Of a stretch of 48,217 bases of DNA, positions 18,088 to 25,654 are shown in pieces. The position numbers and the translations under genes were made by a program. Within the stretch, counting starts at the first letter, position 1; every line of letters begins with the position of its first letter. The DNA is from Actibacterium naphthalenivorans (GTDB lineage Bacteria; Pseudomonadota; Alphaproteobacteria; Rhodobacterales; Rhodobacteraceae), in NCBI RefSeq assembly GCF_014196965.1, contig NZ_JACIEQ010000010.1, positions 1-48,217 on the forward strand, written 5' to 3'. The notes below the pieces were generated by a model, which worked only from the letters and a program-made list of their open reading frames with translations, had not been told where the DNA came from and did no database searches.

Positions 18088-18507
18088 ATGAACATCGGAG
18101 ACGTGGCCGACATGTCCGGCCTTCCCGCGAAGACCATTCGCTACTACGAGGACATCGGGCTGGTCGAGCCGCTGCGCAGTGCCAACGGTTATCGCAGCTT
18201 TCGGCAGAGCGACGTCCACAAGCTGGCGTTTCTCGGCCGGGCGCGCGCCTTGGGCTTCACCATCGAGGACTGCCGGAGCCTGCTGAAACTCTATGCCGAC
18301 ACCGACCGCGCCAGCGCCGAGGTCAAGCAGATCGCCGAAGAACACCTCGACCGGATCGACCGGAAAATCGCAGAACTGACCGAGATGCGCGCGACGCTGT
18401 CGCACCTTGTCGATGCCTGCGCTGGCGATCACAGGCCTGATTGTCCGATTCTCGCAGATCTGGCTATGGAAGAGGATAAGACCCGGACCGCCAGGGCAGC
18501 GGATTAA
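18088..18507 (+). CDS. cueR: MerR-family copper regulator CueR/HmrR
   Basis: 139 residues: N-terminal winged HTH (MNIGDVADMSGLPAKTIRYY), a dimerisation helix, and the Cu(I)-binding pair Cys111 and Cys119 in CAGDHRPDC, spaced as in CueR. No third sensor Cys equivalent to that of divalent-metal MerR proteins is visible. It probably acts on the three boxes at 8101, 15444 and 15503 by untwisting their 19-bp spacers. Co-transcription with copA would give positive autoregulation. AAGGAGG lies ahead of the ATG. Confidence 0.93.
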   Translation: MNIGDVADMSGLPAKTIRYYEDIGLVEPLRSANGYRSFRQSDVHKLAFLGRARALGFTIEDCRSLLKLYADTDRASAEVKQIAEEHLDRIDRKIAELTEMRATLSHLVDACAGDHRPDCPILADLAMEEDKTRTARAAD

Positions 18508-18564
18508 GATATGTCCCGCAGCGGGCAGCGCCACCCATAAGGTGCGACTGGCTGCAGCTTTTTC

Positions 18565-18595
18565 GGAACATTCCAGCGCGGGAAAGTTGTTCTAC
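18565..18595 (+). promoter_or_regulatory. weak CueR-like box upstream of the DUF305 gene
   Basis: The segment TTCCAGCGCGGGAAAGTTG sits where a 19-bp spacer would lie, between GGAACA and TTCTAC. The dyad is CueR-like but the -35 is poor, so this may be a degenerate or weak site. Confidence 0.35.
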
Positions 18596-18630
18596 CTCTA
18601 TACTTCACGATTTCGAGAGAGGACAACTTC

Positions 18631-19503
18631 ATGTCATATGGCCGCTTTTTCGCGATGATCGCGACATCTACCGTCGTCATGTTCGGTCTGATGTATCTCA
18701 ATACCTACCTCTGGACGCATGTGTTCTGGTCGGAAACGCGGGTCTACATGGCTCTCCTGATGGGTGCCACCATGGCGATCATCATGCTGGGCTTCATGCT
18801 GTCGATGTATTCCAGCAAGACGGCTAACGCCGCCATCTTCATCGGTGCCGCTGTGGTCTTTGCCGCCTCGCTCTGGCTGGTCCGCAGCCAGGTGACGGTG
18901 GGCGACACCAGCTACATGCGGGCAATGATCCCGCACCACTCGATCGCGATCATGACCTCCAGCCGCGCCGATATCTCGGACCCGCGCGTGCGCAAGTTGG
19001 CGGATGAGATCATCTATGCGCAGGACAAGGAAATCGCCGAGATGCGTTATCTGGTGAACGATATCGACGCCAATGGTGACAGTCCGGCACAGTCAGAAAG
19101 CGGACCGGCGCAGATCGTGAGCCTTGACGAGGCGCTGTCCACGGCGGAGATCACCATTCTCGATCTTGAATTCCTGACCCGGGAGGACATCGCACAACTC
19201 TTCCCGGACGGCGCGGCGTGCACGTTCACCTACACCACCACAAGCAGGCCTGCGCTGGCGGTGGGCCGCATCGACGGTGGGAGTGTAGCTCTCGCCAAGA
19301 TCAGCGGCGATCTGGTGCGGCTGGAGGCTGGCGACGCCGGAAGCACTTGGGGCAAGGAAGGCATGACAGTGGCGTTGAGCGCGCCGAGCGGAACCGGCAC
19401 ATTGGCCGCAAATAGTGGCGAAATGCAGGACGCCGATCTCGTTCTCGAACTTGGGCCCGGTCTGCGTGCAGGGTATCGCGGACATTACGGTTGCGGTGCC
19501 TGA
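18631..19503 (+). CDS. membrane-anchored DUF305 protein with extra C-terminal domain
   Basis: 290 residues. Three predicted transmembrane helices (about 5-25, 37-57, 66-86), then a DUF305 helical segment with the signature MIPHHSIAIMTSSRA (about 99-113). The remaining ~145 residues form a separate, mostly beta-looking domain with FPDGAACTFTYTTTSRPALA and a C-terminal GYRGHYGCGA; its two Cys may pair or bind metal. DUF305 proteins are common in copper islands and often have His/Met-rich metal sites. GAGAGAGGA precedes the ATG. It is followed 22 bases later by the glutaredoxin-MauE gene and probably shares a transcript. Confidence 0.8.
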   Translation: MSYGRFFAMIATSTVVMFGLMYLNTYLWTHVFWSETRVYMALLMGATMAIIMLGFMLSMYSSKTANAAIFIGAAVVFAASLWLVRSQVTVGDTSYMRAMIPHHSIAIMTSSRADISDPRVRKLADEIIYAQDKEIAEMRYLVNDIDANGDSPAQSESGPAQIVSLDEALSTAEITILDLEFLTREDIAQLFPDGAACTFTYTTTSRPALAVGRIDGGSVALAKISGDLVRLEAGDAGSTWGKEGMTVALSAPSGTGTLAANSGEMQDADLVLELGPGLRAGYRGHYGCGA

Positions 19504-19525
19504 ACCAGAAACTGGAGGAAACACC

Positions 19526-20290
19526 ATGCCGAAAGACGCATCGAAAACAGCCCAACTCTACCGGATGGTCATGCTGGATCACCTTTGCCCTTATGGTCTC
19601 AAGTCCAAAGACCTGCTCGAACGGGAAGGGTACGAGGTCGAGGATCACCACCTGACGACACGCGAGGAAACTGATGCTTTCATGGAAAATCACGGGGTCG
19701 AGACCACGCCGCAGACCTGGATCGGCGACAAGCGCATCGGCGGCTATGACGATCTGCGGGTCCATTTCGGCCTTGACGCACCGGAAAGCGAACGCTCGGA
19801 CACCTCCTATCAACCGGTGATCGCGATCTTTGCCGTCGCGTTTTTGATGGCGCTCGGCTTGTCATGGTACAGCTTTGGAACCATCCTCAGCCTGCGCGCG
19901 CTGGAATGGTTCATCTCGATCTCGATGTGCTTGCTTGCAGTGCAGAAACTTCAGGATGTCGAAAGCTTTTCGACCATGTTCCTAAATTACGACCTGCTGG
20001 CGCACCGCTGGGTGCGCTACGGCTATCTCTATCCCTTCGGAGAGGCCTTCGCCGGTATCCTCATGGTCGCAGGGGCGCTCACCTGGCTGTCGGCACCCGT
20101 GGCCTTGTTCATCGGCACCGTCGGCGCGGTTTCGGTCTTCAAGGCGGTCTATATCGACAAGCGCGAGCTGAAATGCGCCTGCGTCGGGGGCGACAGCAAG
20201 GTGCCGCTCGGTTTTGTCTCGCTCACCGAGAACCTGATGATGATGGTCATGGGTATCTGGATGCCGATCCGGGTCTACCTGATCGGCTGA
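19526..20290 (+). CDS. glutaredoxin-like domain fused to MauE/DoxX-type membrane domain
   Basis: 254 residues from the ATG at 19526 (GGAGG upstream; the longer frame overlaps the DUF305 gene). Residues 1-85 are a glutaredoxin fold with active site CPYG (Cys21, second Cys replaced by Gly) and the cis-Pro loop TTPQTWIGDKRIGGYDDL. The rest has about four transmembrane helices and the MauE-like motif LKCACVGG, then VPLGFVSLTEN. It is likely a membrane redox carrier in which the CACVG cysteines exchange with the monothiol site. Its place next to DUF305 in the copper module suggests thiol protection or reduction of periplasmic copper proteins. Confidence 0.8.
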   Translation: MPKDASKTAQLYRMVMLDHLCPYGLKSKDLLEREGYEVEDHHLTTREETDAFMENHGVETTPQTWIGDKRIGGYDDLRVHFGLDAPESERSDTSYQPVIAIFAVAFLMALGLSWYSFGTILSLRALEWFISISMCLLAVQKLQDVESFSTMFLNYDLLAHRWVRYGYLYPFGEAFAGILMVAGALTWLSAPVALFIGTVGAVSVFKAVYIDKRELKCACVGGDSKVPLGFVSLTENLMMMVMGIWMPIRVYLIG

Positions 20291-20390
20291 CGGCACCGCG
20301 ACCTCTACAGAGGCGCGGCGTGGATGACATTGATTGGCGGAGATAATCCCTACACTGCAGCCATCACACCTAGAGCTGGTTCGAGATTCG

Positions 20391-21131
20391 TCACCCGATC
20401 GTCGCGAGAAAGGGAAACGTCCCCAGCAGCCAATAGGCAAACCGTGACAATTGCCCGGTCATGATGGCAACTCCCATGATGATCATGGCAACACCCGCGC
20501 CCTTGTAGAGCCAGCGACCGGCTTTGCCGATCTGCCTTACCCGCGCGGCGATGGCGTCGGTGAAGAGCGCGGCCAGCAGGAAAGGCACCCCCAGTCCAGC
20601 GGAATAGATCGACAGCAGCCAGATGCCGTCCGACATGCCGCCGGAGGTCGAACTGAGCGTCAGGATTGCGCCGAGGATCGGACCGATGCAAGGTGTCCAG
20701 CCAAAGGCGAAGGCCAGTCCCAGCACGTAGGCCCCAAACGGGCGACCGCCGGGAATGTCGAGATTGAAACGGGTATCGCGCGAGAACGCATTGAGACGAA
20801 AGACACCCAGCATGACCAGTCCGAACAGAATGATGATCGCGCCGCCGAGATAGTTTAGCTCGGTGCGCCATGTCAGCAGCAGGGATCCGAGCGCGCTGGC
20901 CCGGGCCCCGAGGGCGACGAAGACCGTCGAAAAGCCCAGGACAAAGCAGGCACTCAACCCGAGCGCCCCGGCGCGCGCCCGCAAGCCGACCGACCGCGTC
21001 GTGCGCAAATCTGGTTGCCCTGCGATGTACGAGACGTAGCCAGGCACCAGTGGCAGGACACAGGGCGACAGGAACGAAATGGCACCCGCCAGGAAGGCCG
21101 CGAAGATGCCGATGCCGGAAATATCCATCAT
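20391..21131 (-). CDS. ccdA: CcdA-family transmembrane thiol reductant carrier
   Basis: 246 residues, about six transmembrane helices, with the two family Cys motifs LSPCVLPLVPGY and GWTPCIGP. CcdA moves reducing equivalents from cytosolic thioredoxin to periplasmic thiol proteins, as in cytochrome c and CuA maturation. The ATG at 21131 overlaps the previous stop as ATGA, marking it as the last gene of the minus-strand operon that starts with the transglutaminase-like gene. It converges on the glutaredoxin-MauE gene. Confidence 0.9.
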   Translation of the reverse strand: MMDISGIGIFAAFLAGAISFLSPCVLPLVPGYVSYIAGQPDLRTTRSVGLRARAGALGLSACFVLGFSTVFVALGARASALGSLLLTWRTELNYLGGAIIILFGLVMLGVFRLNAFSRDTRFNLDIPGGRPFGAYVLGLAFAFGWTPCIGPILGAILTLSSTSGGMSDGIWLLSIYSAGLGVPFLLAALFTDAIAARVRQIGKAGRWLYKGAGVAMIIMGVAIMTGQLSRFAYWLLGTFPFLATIG

Positions 21132-21619
21132 ACATCACGATCGTTGTTGAAAGGCCGCCAGACCCACCAGAACGCGACCAGCGGTATCACGATCCATTGC
21201 AACACAGGTGACAGGCCCGCATCGAGGATCGGAATGATCGGCATCAGGTCCGAATAGGCCCAGGCCGCGCGGATCACGATGTTGAGCCATTCGCTGAACA
21301 GCGTGTATCCGAGCCCGAACACCACCGTCAGGACGGTCACAGACCGCCGCGTCGAGGCGACCAGGGGCCAGCCCCGGCCCGACAGCATGAGGGCAAGCAT
21401 CAGCGCGCTCATGGCGATCAGGATATCGCCACCCGTGCAATGGACGGCTGCGAAGACAATCTCACCCCAAGTGCCCTCGTTCCAGATCGTGTAGAGCGGC
21501 ATATGCGCGAACTCCCAGATCAAGTTGGCCGGGATGATCACCGCAAAATACCGACGCAGAGCTGTCAGGGAAACTCCGTCTGTCGAGGACAGCCTGACGC
21601 CAGTCGCGACGACACTCAT
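21128..21619 (-). CDS. membrane protein of unknown function (WEFAHMPLYT motif)
   Basis: 163 residues with about four transmembrane helices. Polar motifs inside or next to helices stand out: ANLIWEFAHMPLYTIW, AVHCTGGDILIA, LFSEWLN and a C-terminal FWWVWRPF. His, Cys, Glu and Asp in these positions could bind metal or a quinone. The ATG at 21619 overlaps the previous stop (ATGA) and its own stop overlaps the ccdA start, so translation is chained between the SCO remnant and ccdA. I do not recognise the family by name; the context suggests a role in metal or redox handling. Confidence 0.75.
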   Translation of the reverse strand: MSVVATGVRLSSTDGVSLTALRRYFAVIIPANLIWEFAHMPLYTIWNEGTWGEIVFAAVHCTGGDILIAMSALMLALMLSGRGWPLVASTRRSVTVLTVVFGLGYTLFSEWLNIVIRAAWAYSDLMPIIPILDAGLSPVLQWIVIPLVAFWWVWRPFNNDRDV

Positions 21620-21954
21620 TGAAACACACCTGTCAGCCGGTCCCACCAGTTGGGCTCCCGGCGTCGATGCTGGGCGTTGTTGATCAACTCGCTGACATAG
21701 AGGATCAGGTTCACGTTCTTGAAGTCCATGCCATGGAATTTTGCAGCGAACCGCCCGCCGATGTCCACGACATGGGTGACCGCTCCGTGCATCATCATGT
21801 CGCTGTCGGCGGTCATCGTGAACTCCAGCCCATATTCCCGCGCCAGAAGGCGCGTCGCGTCATTTGCCTGATCGGATCGTTTGGTCAGAATGACCCAGTT
21901 GCTCGGATCGAGCCCATGCCGGTCCGCGTAATCGCGCAGACGAGCCCGATGACA
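21616..21954 (-). pseudogene. SCO-family protein, C-terminal fragment
   Basis: An open frame of 112 codons begins right beside the stop of the CDF gene, with in-frame stops just upstream, and has no start codon until an internal ATG at 21816. It encodes the C-terminal half of an SCO/SenC-like thioredoxin-fold copper protein (LRDYADRHGLDPSNWVILTK, then MMMHGAVTHVVDIGGRFAAK). The half carrying the CxxxC copper motif is gone. Two intact SCO genes lie at 25047 and 27224. It looks like a deletion junction left when the CDF gene was joined to an older SCO-membrane protein-ccdA operon. Confidence 0.7.
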
Positions 21955-21957
21955 TCA

Positions 21958-22923
21958 TCATGCTCGGTCAGCGTTTCCTTGAACATTGGTCTTCTCCTTT
22001 TCACTTGCGTTGCCGTGACCGTAGAGATCGGCGTTCTGATGAGCGCGATCCTCATGCTCAAATTCGAGACTGGAATGGCTGATGCCGAACTCTTCCTTCA
22101 GCCGCTTCTTGATCGCGCTCTTGATCTCTTCGATCTTCGACCAGCCCTCGGCTGCCACGACGACATGGCAGTCGAGCGCAGCCTCGTGCTCTTGCATTTG
22201 CCAGAGATGGACGTAGTGGACGTCGGCGACGCCTTCGACTTTCCGCATCGCTTCGACGACGGCCTCGTTGTCGATGTCCGGCGGGCTCCCGAGCATCAGG
22301 GTTCGGATTGGGCCGCCTATTTCAGTGAAAGACAGATACAGGATGTAGATCGCGATGCCGATGGTGATGGCAGGATCGACCCAACGCATGTCGTAAAGGA
22401 TGATCAGCGACCCACCGACGATAACCGCGACCGAAGCAAGCGCGTCCGACAGGTTATGCAGGAAAAGCGCGCGGATGTTCACGCTGCCCTTCTGCATCGA
22501 ATAGGTCAGCATTGCGGTCAGCGTGTCGACCACAAGCGCAATTCCACCGAGAATGACGACGGTCCACCCCATGACTTCGGGTGGATCAATCATGCGCATG
22601 CCACCTTCGTAGATCAGATAGAAGCCGATCACGATGAGGGTGGTGTAGTTGATCAGGGCCGCCACGATTTCGACCCGGCCATAGCCGAAGGTCATGCGTT
22701 CATCGGCCGGGCGGCGCGCGATCTTGCGTGCGGCGAAGGCAATGACAAGCGAGGCCATATCGGAAAAGTTGTGCAGCGCATCGGCGATCAGTGCCAGACT
22801 GCCCGAGAATATGCCCCCGACGACTTGCGCAACGGTAAGTAGCCCGTTTGCCCAGATGGCGATGGCAACCCGCCGGTCCCCAGAATTCGGATCGATAGGC
22901 GCGTGCCCGTGGTCATGTGGCAT
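21958..22923 (-). CDS. czcD: CDF-family Zn/Cd/Co efflux transporter
   Basis: 321 residues, six transmembrane helices, proton-coupled export of divalent metal. Metal sites ADALHNFSD in helix 2 and LHNLSDA in helix 5 are the expected HxxxD pairs. A cytoplasmic regulatory domain (about 205-300) with DVHYVHLWQMQEHE and FEHEDRAH can bind metal. The His-rich N-terminus (MPHDHGHAP) is typical. Its start overlaps the transglutaminase-like gene by 11 bases. Expression probably comes from the CadR-type promoter at 23705-23735. Confidence 0.93.
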   Translation of the reverse strand: MPHDHGHAPIDPNSGDRRVAIAIWANGLLTVAQVVGGIFSGSLALIADALHNFSDMASLVIAFAARKIARRPADERMTFGYGRVEIVAALINYTTLIVIGFYLIYEGGMRMIDPPEVMGWTVVILGGIALVVDTLTAMLTYSMQKGSVNIRALFLHNLSDALASVAVIVGGSLIILYDMRWVDPAITIGIAIYILYLSFTEIGGPIRTLMLGSPPDIDNEAVVEAMRKVEGVADVHYVHLWQMQEHEAALDCHVVVAAEGWSKIEEIKSAIKKRLKEEFGISHSSLEFEHEDRAHQNADLYGHGNASEKEKTNVQGNADRA

Positions 22924-23674
22924 TGGCAGGCTCCGCGTGCGCGTGTGTCGCGCGTCGGTCAGTCTTCAGGCGACCGCTGCGAAAACCACGTACGCGCGCA
23001 TTCATCCAGTGGCGGATGATATGACGGTAAAGGGCACCACGCAGCCATCCAAAGGATTGCTCATGGGACAAATAGAAGGCGTCCGGCGTATCAAACACGC
23101 CGAAATCTTGCACGATGCCGGATTTCTGAATGTAGGTATCTTCTCCGTTCCAGGTGACGGGAGGCGCGCCAAGGCAATCCGTGCCCGCGCCATAACCGCA
23201 GAGACTGTCCGTGTCCGAGAAAGACGTTTGCAGGACTGTCAGGAAAGCGTCATCCAGGATGAAGCCTTCGAGGTTGAACCAAGCACCTTGATATTCGATC
23301 TCAACCCATGAGTGGAGAATTTCTTGCGGAGCAAGCGGATACACCAACTCTGGGACAACACCGCGCTGCAAGCCTTTGTGGATCGTAAACCCATGCAACC
23401 GGCAACGAATGCCAACACCACGCAGCAACGCCATCAAGAGCGTCCCTTTGGTATTGCACTGCCCGTAGCCGTCGGAAAGCACCTCGGAGGCGGGGATGTC
23501 GTCAGCTCGATTGTATCCGAACGCGATTTCATTCCGAACGAAATCATAGGCAGCTCCGATCCGATCGTATTCGGATAAGCCGCGCCAGCCGCGGGTCTCA
23601 ATTAGATGCGCAAGAGGCGCGGCATCAAAATCCAGTAATTTGGTGGGTGCAAGTAGGGGGTCGGTCATCTGCAA
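22913..23674 (-). CDS. transglutaminase-like cysteine protease-fold protein
   Basis: 253 residues, no obvious signal peptide. The catalytic set of the transglutaminase core is visible: Cys in DGYGQCNTKGTLLMALLRG, His in ILHSWVEIEY, and a polar third residue near GAWFNLEG. Such proteins act as peptidases or amide-modifying enzymes; the substrate is not deducible. It is the first gene after a CadR-type metal promoter and overlaps the CDF gene by 11 bases, so it is probably induced together with metal efflux, an uncommon pairing. Confidence 0.85.
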   Translation of the reverse strand: MQMTDPLLAPTKLLDFDAAPLAHLIETRGWRGLSEYDRIGAAYDFVRNEIAFGYNRADDIPASEVLSDGYGQCNTKGTLLMALLRGVGIRCRLHGFTIHKGLQRGVVPELVYPLAPQEILHSWVEIEYQGAWFNLEGFILDDAFLTVLQTSFSDTDSLCGYGAGTDCLGAPPVTWNGEDTYIQKSGIVQDFGVFDTPDAFYLSHEQSFGWLRGALYRHIIRHWMNARVRGFRSGRLKTDRRATHAHAEPANAT

Positions 23675-23704
23675 CGGAGTCGCTCCTCGAATCGTCTTGG
23701 AACA

Positions 23705-23735
23705 AGCCTAATTACTATAGTCACTATAGCTTCAA
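23705..23735 (-). promoter_or_regulatory. CadR/ZntR-type promoter of the transglutaminase-CDF operon
   Basis: On the minus strand TTGAAG (23735-23730), a 19-bp spacer holding the perfect dyad CTATAG-TGA-CTATAG, then TAGGCT (23710-23705). The elongated spacer and central dyad are the signature of divalent-metal MerR activators. The transglutaminase start is 31 bases downstream. Confidence 0.82.
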
Positions 23736-23764
23736 CCCTTTCTTTCAGAAAGAATCTCCCGCAA

Positions 23765-24364
23765 CTATTTGCCCGTATGAACTGCTTTGTGGTGTTCGCC
23801 GTGTGCGTCGCGCAGAATGTCGATACCTCCCCAGGCCGCGATCCCGGCGACAATCACGCCGACGACGAGGTCCGGCCAGTTGGTTCCCAGCCAGGCGACG
23901 AGGCCGCCAGCCAAGACGATTCCGAGGTTCGCGGCGAAATCGTTGTAACTGAAGGTGTTGGCCGCGCGGATGTTGACGTCCGGATCTTTGAGCTTAGCGA
24001 GCAGCCAGACGCAGACTGCGTTGATCGCCGCCGCAAACAGGGCCATGGCGATCATGATCGTCCCGAGCGGATCTGACCCGCCGATGTAGCGGCGCCATGC
24101 ATCGTAGAGGATACCAGCGGCGAACAGGATCAGCAGCCCGCCGGAAACGTTCGCCGCCCCGCGTTTCCATTTGTCGGATCGGGACAAAGCGAAAAGGCTG
24201 ATCGCGTAGACGAAGCTGTCGGAGAGGTTATCGAGCCCGTTGGCGATCAGGGCACTTGAGTCGCCGAAGGCGCCTGTTGCGAAAAAGGCCACGGCCAAAC
24301 CGATATTGAGCGCCAGAACGATCCAAAGCGTCCGTCTCTCCATTGAATTTTGTCTAGCAGCCAT
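23765..24364 (-). CDS. small CDF-like cation transporter
   Basis: 199 residues from the ATG at 24364 (GGAAC just upstream; a GTG at 24394 would add 10 residues). About five to six transmembrane helices and the CDF helix-2 site ANGLDNLSDSF. The second site reads FSYNDFAANL instead of HxxxD. No cytoplasmic C-terminal domain is present; the protein ends soon after the last helix with a His-rich DAHGEHHKAVHTGK. This short CDF form is often found next to MerR-type cadmium/lead regulators, as here (cadR is 82 bases upstream on the same strand). Confidence 0.82.
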   Translation of the reverse strand: MAARQNSMERRTLWIVLALNIGLAVAFFATGAFGDSSALIANGLDNLSDSFVYAISLFALSRSDKWKRGAANVSGGLLILFAAGILYDAWRRYIGGSDPLGTIMIAMALFAAAINAVCVWLLAKLKDPDVNIRAANTFSYNDFAANLGIVLAGGLVAWLGTNWPDLVVGVIVAGIAAWGGIDILRDAHGEHHKAVHTGK

Positions 24365-24446
24365 TTTGTGGTTCCAGCCTGTGTTGTACGACACATTAAC
24401 TTCTGCGGCTGATCTGCGTTCCAGCCGGAATGTTGGCTGAATTCCT

Positions 24447-24875
24447 TCAGGCCCCGATTTCCTCGTGCTCGGTCAGGCATTCCGAATGGTCCCGCAACAC
24501 CTCAAGCACCTTGCAGTCTCCCGTCCGCCCGCCGCTGCATTCGTGAACCATGCGTTTCAGTTCCGTGCGCAGCGCCTTCAGGCGGGCCATGCGCTGCTCC
24601 ACCTGTTTGAGCTGGCGACGCGCGATGGCATCTGCCTCGTCGCAGGGGCGGTTGGGATGGTCGCTGAGGTCGAGCAGCTCGCGGATCGCATCGAGCGAGA
24701 AACCGAGTTGCCGCGAATGGCGGATGAAGGACAGTCGGTCGAGCTGTGCATTGTCGTAGCGCCTCTGTCCGCCTTCGGTCCTGCCAGGTTCGGGCATGAG
24801 TCCGATCTGTTCGTAGTACCGGATGGTCTGCACTTTTGTGCCAGTCTTCTTTGACAGAGTACCGATCGTGAGCAT
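24447..24875 (-). CDS. cadR: MerR-family divalent-metal regulator (CadR/ZntR/PbrR type)
   Basis: 142 residues from the ATG at 24875, chosen for the GGAGG 5 bases upstream; the frame extends further without support. N-terminal HTH (MLTIGTLSKKTGTKVQTIRY), RYYEQIGL hinge, dimer helix, and the divalent-metal Cys set Cys78 (RPCDEADAI), Cys113 (HECSGG) and Cys121 (GDCKVL), with an additional Cys133. This three-Cys arrangement distinguishes CadR, ZntR and PbrR from CueR. It is the only such regulator in the window and is the natural candidate for the boxes at 23705, 24981, 39262, 40468 and 47803. Confidence 0.9.
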   Translation of the reverse strand: MLTIGTLSKKTGTKVQTIRYYEQIGLMPEPGRTEGGQRRYDNAQLDRLSFIRHSRQLGFSLDAIRELLDLSDHPNRPCDEADAIARRQLKQVEQRMARLKALRTELKRMVHECSGGRTGDCKVLEVLRDHSECLTEHEEIGA

Positions 24876-24980
24876 TTTCGCCTCCATGAAAAAGATACAG
24901 TTTGTGTAGGTTTTGCCGTCGGAATAAACAAGTGTCGGATTCACAGACGCGTGAGTTCAAGCTATACCATGATTTCGTGC

Positions 24981-25011
24981 TTGAACCTCTAGCGGCTAGA
25001 GGATGTATCCG
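24981..25011 (+). promoter_or_regulatory. CadR/ZntR-type promoter of the 13-gene envelope operon
   Basis: TTGAAC (24981-24986), a 19-bp spacer with the perfect dyad CTCTAG-CGG-CTAGAG, and TATCCG (25006-25011). It lies 36 bases before the SCO start, in the region shared with the divergent cadR gene. Confidence 0.85.
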
Positions 25012-25046
25012 CACATGCAATAAGAATCAATAACAGGCGAACAGGA

Positions 25047-25649
25047 TTGTCCCTTACATCGGCACAGAAGTTTCTTTGGGTTTTGGCAGGCGTGGCAGCG
25101 CTTGCCTTCGTATGGCTTTTGCTCTGGTCCGACTATCGTGCCGACCGCGCCCGAACCGACGCCGAACCGCCTTTTTTCGCTAAATTCGAACTGACGGACC
25201 ACCAGGGTATGGTTCGAACCGAGGAGGACTTTGCGGGGCGCTGGATGCTGGTGTTTTTCGGCTTCACCAACTGTCCCGACGTCTGCCCGACGACCCTGTC
25301 AGAGGTCGCGGCGGTGATGGACGGTCTGGGCGACGATGCCGCCAAGGTCCAGCCGATTTTCATAACAATCGACCCCGAACGGGACACGCCCGCCGCACTC
25401 GCCGAATACGTCCCGCTGTTCGATGCGAGCATCATCGGGCTGACGGGCACGCCGGAACAAATCGCCGCCACATCCGAGACGTTTCCGATCTTCTTTGAAC
25501 GCGTCGAAGAGGCTGCGGCGCCGGATGGTTACACGATGGGCCACACGTCGCATCTGTTCCTCTTCGATCCCGACGCGGGCTTTGCCGACTCCTGGCCCTA
25601 CGGCACCCCGGCCGAAGAGATTCTCGCCGATCTGGAAGAGAGGATCTGA
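25047..25649 (+). CDS. SCO1/SenC-family copper protein
   Basis: 200 residues with one N-terminal membrane anchor (FLWVLAGVAALAFVWLLLW) and a thioredoxin-like domain outside. Copper site CPDVC (Cys76, Cys80) plus the distal His in YTMGHTSHLF; ITIDPERDT is the family motif. SCO proteins load or reduce the CuA site of cytochrome oxidase, and some act as general copper or thiol carriers. The start is a TTG at 25047 with ACAGGA upstream; no ATG is available. First gene of the large operon behind a CadR-type promoter. Confidence 0.88.
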   Translation: MSLTSAQKFLWVLAGVAALAFVWLLLWSDYRADRARTDAEPPFFAKFELTDHQGMVRTEEDFAGRWMLVFFGFTNCPDVCPTTLSEVAAVMDGLGDDAAKVQPIFITIDPERDTPAALAEYVPLFDASIIGLTGTPEQIAATSETFPIFFERVEEAAAPDGYTMGHTSHLFLFDPDAGFADSWPYGTPAEEILADLEERI

Positions 25650-25654
25650 TCGAC

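Noticed and set aside
20299-20319. Hairpin between the convergent glutaredoxin-MauE and ccdA genes
   Set aside because: The stem contains a mismatch and lacks a T-run; too weak to call as a terminator.
21816-21960. Programmed frameshift joining the CDF gene and the SCO fragment
   Set aside because: No slippery sequence was seen, the CDF protein is full length at its stop, and the SCO part lacks half of its domain, so a deletion is simpler.
21619-22842. Plus-strand frame of about 400 codons
   Set aside because: It lies opposite the SCO fragment and the CDF transporter and shows no domain; it is a G+C-driven shadow.
23740-23754. Dyad TTCTTTC-A-GAAAGAA as a terminator
   Set aside because: The one-base loop cannot form a proper hairpin and no T-run follows on the relevant strand; at best it is a protein-binding dyad.
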